DNA of 64,000 nucleotides from Paracoccaceae bacterium (GTDB lineage: Bacteria; Pseudomonadota; Alphaproteobacteria; Rhodobacterales; Rhodobacteraceae): contig JAIXSA010000054.1 in NCBI GenBank assembly GCA_027484915.1, positions 1-64,000 on the forward strand. Direction: 5' to 3'. Under the pieces are notes generated by a model. It worked only from the letters and a program-made list of their open reading frames with translations, was not told the origin of the DNA and made no database searches. Shown here piece after piece: positions 1 through 7,807 of this stretch; the first letter of the stretch is position 1; the number at the start of each line of letters is the position of its first letter. Both the position numbers and the translations under genes were made by a program.

Positions 1-521
1 CCGATGTCTTCCAGCAGGCCGAGCGTCAAGGGATGGTGCTTGGTGGCCTGAGGGGCGTCTTGATTGGCGCGCTGGTCGATGGCGAACGCGGCGCACTCGC
101 CGGCGCGTTCCTGGGAGCGATCTTCGGCGCAAGCTACTCGGTCTCTGCGGCGGATCGACTTTTGCAGGAGCGCGACGAGTTCCTGAACCGTCAGGAGATC
201 ATCGAAAGCATCCTGAGTTCCTCCAAACTTGCTGCTGACCGCAGCGCCGAGGACGCCGAACTGGTTACAAGTGCCTTGGATGCCCAGACCCTTTCGGGTG
301 AGGAAATCGATCCTGAAACCTTCATGCAGTTCACGGAATCGGTCGCCGTCGTGCGCCGCGCGGTAGAATTGCGTGCCGTCCTGATTGAGGAAGCCCTGCG
401 TGAGGCTGCGCCGCCAGAAGCTGAGGCCGAGCAAGTTAAACTGGAAATCGCCCGTCAGTTGGAATCGCTTCGCAAGATCCGCGAACAGGAAGAAGCTTGG
501 AGCAAACTGAGCAATGGTTGA
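1..521 (+). CDS. Glycine-zipper protein with coiled-coil tail (5' end outside window)
   Basis: The reading frame is open from base 3 and runs out of the window on the left, so the N-terminus is missing. The visible part starts with a Gly/Ala-rich stretch with small residues at regular spacing (GALAGAFLGAIFGA and its surroundings), typical of glycine-zipper segments that pack into membranes. About 110 charged residues rich in Glu, Ala and Leu follow and look helical or coiled-coil. The stop codon lies inside the next gene (8-base overlap), so it is probably the first visible member of a rightward operon with the two lipoprotein genes and the large PilP-like gene. I do not recognise a named family. 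An envelope role is inferred from the zipper and the neighbours. Confidence 0.6.
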   Translation, partial: DVFQQAERQGMVLGGLRGVLIGALVDGERGALAGAFLGAIFGASYSVSAADRLLQERDEFLNRQEIIESILSSSKLAADRSAEDAELVTSALDAQTLSGEEIDPETFMQFTESVAVVRRAVELRAVLIEEALREAAPPEAEAEQVKLEIARQLESLRKIREQEEAWSKLSNG

Positions 522-741
522 TTTCGTCAGCACCAAACTCCTGCCGTTTGCGGTTACTCCAATTCTCATGCTTGGCTTGCTTGCGGGCTGCGCGGTCGTG
601 GAGAACGTCGACGACCCATGTGCAATCGCCAATCGCGACGTGTCGTTCACGGTTTTGGTCGAGAACAGCATGGTCGATGCCTACAACGCCTGCCTGTCCG
701 AGCGGCGCGAAGACATTATCGAACAGTGGGGAAAGGAATGA
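514..741 (+). CDS. Small lipoprotein, 75 aa
   Basis: A short protein with a lipoprotein signal peptide: hydrophobic core, then lipobox L-A-G-C with the lipidated cysteine at residue 26. About 50 residues of mature protein follow, with two further Cys (DDPCAI and NACLSE) that could form a disulfide. It overlaps the upstream gene by 8 bases, and its TGA overlaps the next start (ATGA), so the three are almost certainly co-translated. Lipidation and export to the outer or inner membrane follow from the signal. No function is recognised. Confidence 0.6.
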   Translation: MVDFVSTKLLPFAVTPILMLGLLAGCAVVENVDDPCAIANRDVSFTVLVENSMVDAYNACLSERREDIIEQWGKE

Positions 742-971
742 AACGTCAGGCAATCGTGCTGGCCCTTTCGCTGGGTGTCCTGGCGGCCTGTTCTGTCCCG
801 CAAACGCAGATGGTTCCGCCGGCTGCCGATGTGGTAGAGCGTCAGGAAGTTGTGACAGGCTCCAACGGGGAGGTGGAATTCATCCTCAGCGACGACGCGT
901 TCAGGGTCGAACGCCCGACGCTCGTGCATGTTCTGCTGTTGGCAATGTACCTTCCGCTGTTCGTCATGTAG
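738..971 (+). CDS. Small lipoprotein, 77 aa
   Basis: The start ATG overlaps the stop of the preceding lipoprotein gene. The signal ends in a lipobox (V-L-A-A-C) with lipid-bearing Cys18. The mature part is only about 60 residues and ends in a second hydrophobic stretch (LVHVLLLAMYLPLFVM). That is unusual for a lipoprotein and could be a C-terminal membrane anchor or the result of truncation. It sits 12 bases before the large PilP-like gene. I recognise no family. The two consecutive tiny lipoproteins suggest accessory parts of one envelope complex. Confidence 0.55.
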   Translation: MKRQAIVLALSLGVLAACSVPQTQMVPPAADVVERQEVVTGSNGEVEFILSDDAFRVERPTLVHVLLLAMYLPLFVM

Positions 972-983
972 GCGAGGTGCGGT

Positions 984-3746
984 TTGTCTGTAACGCATGA
1001 TTTCTTTACGGACCGCCGCCGAGGCTGGAAGCTCATCAAAGCTTCGGGCGCTCCTCGCCCCCAACCGGTAGCCGCGGAGTCGCGCCTGGTGTTTTCCCGC
1101 GAGGACGTCACGTGCCAAGTGCGCGATCGCAGCGTTCGTCGTGACGTCGACCGTGTCGCTTTCGACGATCCGCGGCTTGCGCTGCGAATGCGGCTGATCT
1201 GCAGTCGCGTCCGCAAGGGCACCACGCCCCCTACCGCCGATCTGATCGTTCCGTCCGAGCTTGTCCTGTCGCGTCAGTGTCCCAATGGATTGGCGGGCGG
1301 GCGCGAGCTTGACGCGTTTGTCGAGACGGCCTTTCCCGAGGTCCCCGCCTCGGAACGCCATAGTGTGCTTGTGCATTCGGGTGGGTCCCGGCTGGTGCTT
1401 GCAGTAGAGCGGTCAGTTGCGGACGAGGCCATCGGCTTTGCACGGCTGCATGGTTTTGCGCCGCTGTCTATTGTCGTTGCGTTTCCGGATGGTGATGTCA
1501 CGATCCTGGCGCTTGAGGCCCCTGCTTCGGAGACGGCGTCTGAAATCCGCTCTGGCGCGGATTCTCTTACCGAGCCGCGCAAGGACAGTCCGCCCCCTGC
1601 CGATCTTGCTGCGATGCCTATGGCCCTGCGCCGTGAGATGCTTCGCCGCCGTATTGTCGATTTTCAGAAGTCCACCGCATCAGCGCGCAGCGCAAACGCG
1701 GCCTGGAGGGTAGGTTTCCGCAAACTTCGGCCGCTTGCAGCACAGTCATTCAAGAAGCTTTCGTCCCCGCGGATTCGGGTTCCTGCTGTGTTGCCCGGCA
1801 CGCTTGGCCGTCGGCTTGCTGCGCTGGCCAGTACAGCGCAGGGCTTGCCGGGCCGGGGAGTGCTTCGTGTTGCGGTACTGTCCGAACAGGTCGCGGCCCT
1901 GCGGACGCAGTTGGTCTTCCGCCCCGTGTTTGGTCGGCTGACCTCTCTGCGCCCGGACCCAGGTCCACTTTTGAGCCGACTGCGGCAATTGCGGACGAGC
2001 AGCGGCCTTGCCATCGTTAGTGGCGCTACCCGCGTCCGGAGGGGTGGTGAGGTCATAAGGGGCCGGGTGCGGGCTTCGGCTACTGTGTTGGTAAAGCGCT
2101 TCACGACCGTCCCGCGTGTTCCTTCGGTCAAGTTCCTGAGGACAGATGCTACCGGTATTGCTGCCGTGCGTCGCGGCGGTCTGCGTTTGCGGTCCGAAGT
2201 TGGCCATCGGCTGTCGCGGTCCCGGTCCCTTGGCCAGACCGGCCTGGCACGGACAAACTTGCTTATGGCCGCTACCCGGTCGCGGAGTAAGGCCGCCTAT
2301 CGCATCCTGCGGGACGGGGCGCTGACGCGGCTTGATCGAGCGGGCCTCAGAATCCTGTCGGTTGCAAAACTGGCGCGGGCCGCTGGACACAGTCTGGTGT
2401 CGCGGGTCACCCACCTTTCGGGACCGAGAACCCGGGCGGTAGCGCTTGCGAACCGGTCGTCTGCGGCGGTGGGGCTGGTGTCCAACCGGATCGGGCTGAT
2501 GACCAGCAGTTCCGCCACTGCCTTTGCCTCCGTCCTTGGGAAGGCTTCGGCTGGCAGCCGGTTGGCTGTTTCTGTCCTCCCGTCCTGGGCGGCAGTCACA
2601 GGCGGTCCGCAGGCCGCTGGCCGGCGTTTGCAGCGCGTTGTCGCCGGTGTGCCTTTGCTTCCTGGCCTTGCCGCAGGTGCCGTCGTCGCCTTGGCCATCG
2701 GGTCGGCGCTGATTGGTCCAGTCCTGTGGCAACGTTTCGTGGCAGATGCTCCTATCATAGCTGCGGCCCCGGTTGTCGATTCCGTGGCACCCGTTGTGTC
2801 CGTGGTGGCGCCGCCTCTGCCCGTCCTTTCGGGCGAGCCCGATTTCGTAGCCTTGGCTGCCATCCTTCCTGAAGCGGTGCCTGCGCCCGTTGCCGGCGAA
2901 GCGTCACAAAGCCTGCTCGCCGGGGGTGTCCTTGGCGTCGTGCGGGAGACTTCTCTCGCATCGGCTGAGCCTGCGCTGCCTGCAGCCATTGATCTACCTC
3001 CTCTGGCACCGTCCTTGGTGGCCGCTGCCGACACTGCGGCGAAGGCAACTGTTGTTGCCGATACCGAGGTTAGTTCGCCGGTCGTCGCTGCTCTGGTCCC
3101 GGCTGCCGGGTTGTCCAACGATGTCTCGCGAGCTGAAGTTGTCGCGGGCAAGGAGCCCACAGTTGCGATCCCTGATGCGGGTTCCGCGTCTGCGGAGGCT
3201 CTGGCTCTTGCCGCAGGTCCTAGCTATTCGATTGGCGACACAACGCCGTCTATCGTCGATCCGGCGCCAGTTGGCGCGCAGGATACGGTCGATGCGGCGG
3301 CTGTGACACCCGTTGCACCGGAAGTCGCTTTCGTTCCGCCGCAAGTGCCGGCCGTCGCTTCGGTCGAAACGGCCCCTGCCGATGACGTTCTTGCCGTGTC
3401 TCTGCGCCCCTTGGCCCGACCTGACCGGGCCGATCAGACGAATGAGTCTGAAGCTGAAGCGGAGTCTCTTGTGAGCCTTCTGGCACCAGACGCGCCCGTT
3501 GTGGCATCCGAAGCTTCGGTCCGGGTAGAAGCAGGTGTTTCGGTCGAGCTTGCGGGAGACCTGCGTGTTCTTGCCATTGCCGGATCCGAGAATGGTCGGC
3601 AAGCCCTGGTGCAAACCGGGTCGCGCCGCTCGGAAATCCTGCGGGTGGGAGCGGTGACTTCCATTGGCAAGGTTGTCCAGATCAACCGGAACGGCATCGT
3701 GCTTCTGGGTTCCGAGGGTGAAGTATTCCTGCCTTTCAGGGGCTGA
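984..3746 (+). CDS. Large Ala/Val-rich membrane protein with PilP/GspC-like C-terminal domain
   Basis: The 920-aa protein probably starts at TTG 984, preceded by a GAGGTG ribosome-binding site. Residues about 80-170 look like a compact alpha/beta domain. Residues 200-550 are Arg/Ser/Leu-rich and of low complexity. A single membrane helix lies near 555-584. A long Ala/Val/Pro-rich linker follows. The last 70 residues (valine-rich strands ending in GSEGEVFLPFRG) resemble the beta domain shared by type IV pilus PilP and type II secretion GspC, where it binds the secretin. An inner-membrane protein reaching across the periplasm is therefore the natural reading. No pilin, secretin or ATPase gene lies beside it here. 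Related proteins may be annotated otherwise. The fold assignment is tentative. Confidence 0.65.
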   Translation: MSVTHDFFTDRRRGWKLIKASGAPRPQPVAAESRLVFSREDVTCQVRDRSVRRDVDRVAFDDPRLALRMRLICSRVRKGTTPPTADLIVPSELVLSRQCPNGLAGGRELDAFVETAFPEVPASERHSVLVHSGGSRLVLAVERSVADEAIGFARLHGFAPLSIVVAFPDGDVTILALEAPASETASEIRSGADSLTEPRKDSPPPADLAAMPMALRREMLRRRIVDFQKSTASARSANAAWRVGFRKLRPLAAQSFKKLSSPRIRVPAVLPGTLGRRLAALASTAQGLPGRGVLRVAVLSEQVAALRTQLVFRPVFGRLTSLRPDPGPLLSRLRQLRTSSGLAIVSGATRVRRGGEVIRGRVRASATVLVKRFTTVPRVPSVKFLRTDATGIAAVRRGGLRLRSEVGHRLSRSRSLGQTGLARTNLLMAATRSRSKAAYRILRDGALTRLDRAGLRILSVAKLARAAGHSLVSRVTHLSGPRTRAVALANRSSAAVGLVSNRIGLMTSSSATAFASVLGKASAGSRLAVSVLPSWAAVTGGPQAAGRRLQRVVAGVPLLPGLAAGAVVALAIGSALIGPVLWQRFVADAPIIAAAPVVDSVAPVVSVVAPPLPVLSGEPDFVALAAILPEAVPAPVAGEASQSLLAGGVLGVVRETSLASAEPALPAAIDLPPLAPSLVAAADTAAKATVVADTEVSSPVVAALVPAAGLSNDVSRAEVVAGKEPTVAIPDAGSASAEALALAAGPSYSIGDTTPSIVDPAPVGAQDTVDAAAVTPVAPEVAFVPPQVPAVASVETAPADDVLAVSLRPLARPDRADQTNESEAEAESLVSLLAPDAPVVASEASVRVEAGVSVELAGDLRVLAIAGSENGRQALVQTGSRRSEILRVGAVTSIGKVVQINRNGIVLLGSEGEVFLPFRG

Positions 3747-4379
3747 CTGCGGGATGGGTGCCTAGGACGGTGCCACAGCGTTGCGCTTGTCCGTCGCGTC
3801 AGGAGCGTCCTTCCCCAGAAACGTTTCCTTGCTGGGCGTCTCGCGCTCCCGCCAGCGATGCATCGTCGGTCCAAACGATCAGCTGCTGGCTTTCGTGTCA
3901 ACACATCGAGCTATGTCGCCAAAGCTTGCCAACATCGTAGTGTCCAGTGCGCTCCAGCTGCTGCGGGTGTTGCGGCGACCAGGCTGAAGCGGGCATCTTC
4001 CACCTGAAGACGTGATTCCGGCAAAGATGCCAATACCAGCAAAATCAGCACTTGTGGATGGGCACCGTAGTAAGTCCTGGTGCATGTTCGACGAATGTCT
4101 GGAGGGATAGAGCAAATCGGCGCTGCGGTCGATTTCACCGTCTGCGATCAAGTGTAATTGGCTTTATGCTGCCAGACTTGGAGGCAATGACCGAATAAAC
4201 CATCCCTGTTCTAAAGCGAGTAGCATGAAGAGAGGGAATTTCCTCTCTTACTTCTAATTCGCCAAACCGCAGGCTAGGAATGCCCCCCCCCGGTTCAGCT
4301 TACGCCGCGAGAAATATTTAACCCGTCCACGTATCCATGAGGACACAGGACGGGTCGACGGGTCAAACCATGAGCACCC
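3747..4379. other. 633-base gap between convergent clusters
   Basis: No convincing gene is visible: the open frames are short, lack ribosome-binding sites and match nothing I recognise. The stretch looks richer in A/T than most of the window (for example 4190-4320). Its right end holds the terminator-like hairpin of the leftward cluster. A decayed mobile element is possible, but no terminal repeats or transposase motifs can be seen. Confidence 0.5.
4321..4355 (-). terminator. Terminator hairpin of the leftward envelope cluster
   Basis: ACCCGTCC at 4321-4328 pairs perfectly with GGACGGGT at 4348-4355, with further inner pairing around an ATGA loop. Read on the minus strand it lies 24 bases past the stop of the OmpA-like gene and is followed by TAAATATTTC, a partial U-rich tail. 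Confidence 0.6.
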
Positions 4380-4823
4380 TCAGAGAGGCTCGTCTTTGCT
4401 TTGCGGCGGTGGCTGAATGAATATTTCGACGCGGCGGCCGCTGCTACCGTCATCAGTCTCGTTGATCTTGGGGGGCGTACCGCGAGCAATCACTTGAAAC
4501 TTGGCCGGGTCGACGCCCTGCGCAACAAGGTACTTGCTGATCGCGTCAACGCGGGCTTGATCCATTCCTTCGTCTTCTTCAGCATCCCTGAAGCCGTTCA
4601 CCATGGCGGTCGCACCGGTGTAGGTCAGCACCGCCGCAAGTTCCTTGAGGATGTCTTTGCCATCTTTGGTCGTAGGCTCATTCACATCGTAGAACAGCAT
4701 GTATGCCGTGGACACAGTATTCGGCAGGTAGGCCTCAAGCCGACCTTGCCCTGTTGGCGTACACGCCAACAGGGCAATCATGGGAAGCGCCAAAAGCGCC
4801 GTGAGTTTAGTTGAAATGGTCAT
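4380..4823 (-). CDS. OmpA-family lipoprotein, 147 aa
   Basis: The lipoprotein signal ends at Cys21 (A-L-L-A-C). The rest is a compact OmpA-like domain: a strand-helix core (VNGFRDAEEDEGMDQARVDAISKYLVAQGVD) and the typical closing pattern GRRVEIFI. Such domains usually bind peptidoglycan non-covalently and tie an outer-membrane lipoprotein to the wall. The usual N-x-x-L-S-x-x-R-A segment is here MDQARVDAI, so the Arg of the peptidoglycan site is kept but its surroundings differ. It is the last of four leftward genes for exported proteins, 4 bases after its neighbour. Confidence 0.75.
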   Translation of the reverse strand: MTISTKLTALLALPMIALLACTPTGQGRLEAYLPNTVSTAYMLFYDVNEPTTKDGKDILKELAAVLTYTGATAMVNGFRDAEEDEGMDQARVDAISKYLVAQGVDPAKFQVIARGTPPKINETDDGSSGRRVEIFIQPPPQSKDEPL

Positions 4824-4827
4824 AGCC

Positions 4828-5466
4828 TCAGTCGATTCTGGGAAGGTTGATATCTGACCTATTCGGCAGGCCAGGATGGGTTGATCCGGTGCTTACCGAC
4901 ACGGTATTGCCACCGGAAGTCTGCGTCGCCGTTCTGGTTCCGTCAATCGACGACAGCTGGGACTGGCTTGCACCATAGCCGAGTTCACCCAGGGTGCCGT
5001 CGCTGTTGGCATAGATTTCAAAGTCACCAAGTTCCGGCGGCGGAGCCATCGCGATCACCGGCGTTCCGGGGTCCAGGCAGATCGCATACATGAGGACGCG
5101 CTCGGGCAGCAGGTGAATGCAGAGCACCTGATCCTGAACCGACGCCAAAAGCTCTGCACCCTGGCCAGCGCAAGCAGGATAATACTGCATGGCATCCGGC
5201 TGAATCTCGGAGCAGTAGGCAAGCACGGTCCTTCCGGACACATTCTCAACTGCGTCGACCACAGGTTCCACTGCGGGCTCGACCTCGATGGCCGCATACT
5301 TCTCTGTGACGGGTTCAGCCACGATGGCAGTATCCGCTGCAGCGATGGGTTCAGCTACGATGGCAGTATCCGCTGCAGCGGCGGGTTCAGCCACGTTTGC
5401 CGTTTGCGTCGGCGTGCAGCCGGCTACCGCTGCGAGTGCAGCAAAGGCGATGACAACCTTGTTCAA
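4828..5466 (-). CDS. Lipoprotein with repeated Ala/Glu-Pro stalk
   Basis: The likely start is TTG at 5466, which overlaps the stop of the upstream gene (TTGA). It gives a lipoprotein signal with Cys17 (A-V-A-G-C), whereas longer starts would bury this signal. Next comes a spacer made of repeats of the type AEPxAAADTAIV, encoded by a 36-bp tandem DNA repeat. The globular part contains several Cys (CSEIQPDAMQYYPAC and CIHLLPER) and ends in a Ser/Thr/Asn-rich tail. No family is recognised. The stalk and lipid anchor suggest a surface or periplasm-spanning lipoprotein belonging to the same system as its neighbours. The protein is 212 aa. Confidence 0.6.
   Translation of the reverse strand: MNKVVIAFAALAAVAGCTPTQTANVAEPAAAADTAIVAEPIAAADTAIVAEPVTEKYAAIEVEPAVEPVVDAVENVSGRTVLAYCSEIQPDAMQYYPACAGQGAELLASVQDQVLCIHLLPERVLMYAICLDPGTPVIAMAPPPELGDFEIYANSDGTLGELGYGASQSQLSSIDGTRTATQTSGGNTVSVSTGSTHPGLPNRSDINLPRID
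5312..5395. repeat. 36-bp in-gene tandem repeat, about 2.3 copies
   Basis: Two nearly identical 36-bp units (5312-5347 and 5348-5383), each starting GGTTCAGC and containing GATGGCAGTATCCGCTGCAG, are followed by a partial third unit. The unit is a multiple of three, so copy-number change would lengthen or shorten the lipoprotein stalk without shifting frame. Confidence 0.85.
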
Positions 5467-6149
5467 TCTTGCTCTCCGTTCGGAACAACCTTGCAGTTCT
5501 TGGCCGCCAGCATCTCGACAACCGCCACGGGCGCGGAATTTGCCGTGACAACGCAAGACGACGCGAATTCCACGTTCTTGCTGCTGATCATGACCGTCTC
5601 TTTGTCGTCCTTCCCGGCTTCAACTTCCGCCGCAGCCAGTTCAGCGTTCTCTGCGCGCAGTTCCGCAAGCTCGTCGTGCTCTTTTTGCGTCTGCTTGTAG
5701 CCTTCGGCGCTTACGGTCCCCAGGCCCGCGCGTTCCAGGGCACCGGCCAGATAGGGGTCCTCGCGCATCACCTCGACGGCGACACGCATCATGACGCGCT
5801 TTTCATCTTCGCTCATGTGCTGCGATGCACCGATCAGCGTCTGGACCCAGTTGCGGCGCTGACACGAATCGTCAAGCGTGGATTTACCCCCACCTACCGC
5901 GACACCGGCAATGGACGTCGACCCGGCCAAACCTTCACCGATGCAGGGGCCACCGGCAAAGGACGGAAGGCCAGGAGCAGGCGGGTTGGATTTCGAATTG
6001 GAAAAATCAAAGACGTTACCGCCGGACACTGCGGCTGCGTCGTTTTCTGTGGTGGTTTCGACGCCGTACAGGTTGCCGTCCTGTGCCAGACCTGCTCCTG
6101 ACGCAGCAATGGTTAGGACCAGAAGCGCCGGGGCGAACATTGTTTTCAT
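5463..6149 (-). CDS. Exported protein with C-terminal coiled coil, 228 aa
   Basis: The chosen ATG at 6149 starts a Sec signal peptide with probable cleavage after Ala22 (GAGLA before QDG); a longer in-frame start has no signal at its front. After a Gly/Ser/Pro-rich segment with two Cys (GPCIGEG and DDSCQRR), a helical domain follows (WVQTLIGASQHMSEDEKRVM). Then comes a Glu/Ala-rich coiled coil and a final strand-rich piece with two more Cys. I recognise no family. Its stop overlaps the start of the next lipoprotein gene, so the two proteins are probably made together. An 11-bp hairpin separates it from the gene upstream. Confidence 0.55.
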   Translation of the reverse strand: MKTMFAPALLVLTIAASGAGLAQDGNLYGVETTTENDAAAVSGGNVFDFSNSKSNPPAPGLPSFAGGPCIGEGLAGSTSIAGVAVGGGKSTLDDSCQRRNWVQTLIGASQHMSEDEKRVMMRVAVEVMREDPYLAGALERAGLGTVSAEGYKQTQKEHDELAELRAENAELAAAEVEAGKDDKETVMISSKNVEFASSCVVTANSAPVAVVEMLAAKNCKVVPNGEQD

Positions 6150-6168
6150 GTTTGACTCCAAGGAATGA

Positions 6169-6197
6169 TGGGAAGCGGTAAAATTCACCGCTTCCCA
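6169..6197 (-). promoter_or_regulatory. Intra-operon hairpin (attenuator or mRNA stabiliser)
   Basis: TGGGAAGCGGT at 6169-6179 and ACCGCTTCCCA at 6187-6197 form a perfect 11-bp stem with a 7-base loop. It lies between the stop of the acidic exported protein (6232) and the start of the next gene (6149). No U-run follows. Such hairpins often give a stable, abundant upstream transcript and lower downstream expression. Confidence 0.6.
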
Positions 6198-6231
6198 ATT
6201 AATCGACCTTACAGGATCGATTTATCTTTCA

Positions 6232-7080
6232 TTACGGAATGGGGTTGTACCCATCGATCAGGAACGAGAAGGCAGCCCCGTTTTCGAGCAGCGCGTCACC
6301 TTCGAAGACGTCGTCGCTCGAGCCCGTCAGCAGCATGCTGCCGCCGCCAAGGTTGGCAATGGCCAGATCGATGTCGTCAACGTTGGATTCAATCACGATA
6401 CCGGTGTTGTCGTCACCCTCGATCTCGAAATCGATATACGGGCCGTTGTTGCCTTCCGCGTAGTATTCGTTGTCGGTTTCGAAGTACGCCGTCGCGATGA
6501 AGTCGCCGCCGACCTCGGTTCCGAGCTCGCCAAGGAAGCTTGCGGTCTGGCCGACCATCAGCATGCCAGCTTCCGACGTCGATTCGCCGGCGAGGCGCGC
6601 CAGGCCGTTCATGTCGTTGGAGAAGGTGACCGTAGCATCTTCGCCGCCGAAGTCTTCGGTGCCCTCATGCTCTGCCGCGGCGCCAGCGATCATCTGCGCG
6701 TCGTAGGTGGTCGTGGTCGAACCAACGCCTTGAACCTGACCGATGCCCGCCAGAACGCCACTGACTTCAACCGAGCGATCGTTTTCGATGGTGATCGCGC
6801 CGTCAACTTCGTTGTCTTCCGGCCAGTACATGAAGTCGGTCGCGGCGTCGACGTCATTGTCCGGCTCGATGGTGATGTTCAGGCCCGAGTTGGACACGAC
6901 AACACCGCCAGAGCCGAAGCCCGATACGCCAAGGGTAGCCGACGACGACGTTCCCGAGGGCTTGAGGGTCACGCCCGTGAAGCCGTCAGTCCCGATCGAG
7001 ACGCCAATGCTTGCTTGCTGTGCCTGCGCGGAAACTGCGAAAGCCATTACGAGGGCCGTGGTGGACATAAGTTTAAACAT
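6232..7080 (-). CDS. Acidic, glycine-rich exported protein, 282 aa
   Basis: A clear Sec signal (cleavage after AQA, residue 20) precedes a mature protein that is strongly acidic, rich in Gly, Ser, Thr and Asp and predicted by eye to be beta-rich (ASIGVSIGTDGFTGVTL, FIATAYFETDNEYYAEG). It has no Cys and few basic residues. A good ribosome-binding site (AGGAG) lies 8 bases before the ATG. It is the first gene of the leftward cluster and is separated from the rest by a strong hairpin, the layout expected when the first product is needed in excess, such as a matrix, fibre or surface-layer subunit. This role is inference; I know no homologous family. Confidence 0.55.
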   Translation of the reverse strand: MFKLMSTTALVMAFAVSAQAQQASIGVSIGTDGFTGVTLKPSGTSSSATLGVSGFGSGGVVVSNSGLNITIEPDNDVDAATDFMYWPEDNEVDGAITIENDRSVEVSGVLAGIGQVQGVGSTTTTYDAQMIAGAAAEHEGTEDFGGEDATVTFSNDMNGLARLAGESTSEAGMLMVGQTASFLGELGTEVGGDFIATAYFETDNEYYAEGNNGPYIDFEIEGDDNTGIVIESNVDDIDLAIANLGGGSMLLTGSSDDVFEGDALLENGAAFSFLIDGYNPIP

Positions 7081-7807
7081 GCGAATTCTCCTGTTGGATC
7101 GCTACGTATCGAAATCTCACGAAACCGCGACTGCCGCAAAATATCCAAAGCGCTGCTTTGATCCGAAAGATCATGTTGGTTTCACTTTGGTTTTCGATGC
7201 TGTCTTAATGTATTGCCATCATGAGCTTCACGTCAGTTCCAAGCGTCGCCATCAAGACCCATCGCACCGCTTGCGCAACGGCGAGGCCGGTCGCGGGGGG
7301 CCGTCGCGCAATGCTCGGGTCATCGCCTCTGGTCCGGGTGAGCCCGTGGCTACCGTCGCCGGATAGGACGGACGGTTCGATTCGTGACCCAGCAGGACTT
7401 TCCCGCTTATGCCGGGAGGCTGGCAGCAGCGTAGCAGGCGGTGATGGCGTCGGGTCACCCTCTGGCCGTTGAGGCCTGTGCAGCAGTGAGGGAGGCGATC
7501 TTTTGGTCGGCGGGCAAAGGATCCACCGGCCGTTATGACCGGGTGTCACACGTTTATTCATTCCCCAATTATCGCTCTGGATTCACCGGAATCCCCTCAC
7601 CACAGTCGCGCAACAAGGCCGCGCCGGGTTCGCAACGGTGACCGCAGGAACTGGAAGGGACGCCCCCTTGACGCGGGAGACCATGAGCAGGCAGATCGGT
7701 CCGGGGCGGAGCGAAGACCCGAAATCCGGGCTTGCCGATCAGGGGATCCTGCCCCGGATCGTCCGTTTGGGCGGGTCAGGATTGGAAGTCTATAAAGGAA
7801 ATGAAGC
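7081..7807. other. 727-base gap upstream of the ATP-grasp gene
   Basis: No credible protein gene is seen. The left 130 bases are A/T-richer and should hold the promoter of the leftward acidic-protein gene. The middle (7250-7560) is GC-rich with only shadow frames. The right part (7694-7758) can fold into competing stems and probably belongs to the leader of the ATP-grasp gene. I looked for tRNA, RNase P, tmRNA and cobalamin riboswitch cores and found no convincing match. Confidence 0.5.
7694..7758 (+). promoter_or_regulatory. Potential structured leader or pseudoknot before the ATP-grasp gene
   Basis: GATCGG (7694-7699) can pair with CCGATC (7735-7740). The adjacent TCCGGGGC (7700-7707) can pair with GCCCCGGA (7751-7758), and CCCG/CGGG (7718-7730) makes a small internal hairpin. 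The first two stems cross, so they form either a pseudoknot or alternative states. The element ends 50 bases before the GTG start. GC-rich sequence makes chance pairing possible. Confidence 0.35.

Noticed and set aside
1746..2732. Long minus-strand frame (328 codons) inside the PilP-like gene
   Set aside because: The product is Arg/Gln/Pro-rich with no motif. It is an antisense shadow of the skewed composition of the large gene.
3747..4379. Decayed insertion sequence in the gap between convergent clusters
   Set aside because: The composition differs from the flanks, but no terminal inverted repeats, target duplication or transposase motif can be seen.
7250..7560. Possible RNase P RNA or cobalamin riboswitch on the minus strand (GGGAAAGTCC- and GTAGCCAC-like blocks)
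   Set aside because: The other conserved blocks of either RNA are missing or in the wrong order.
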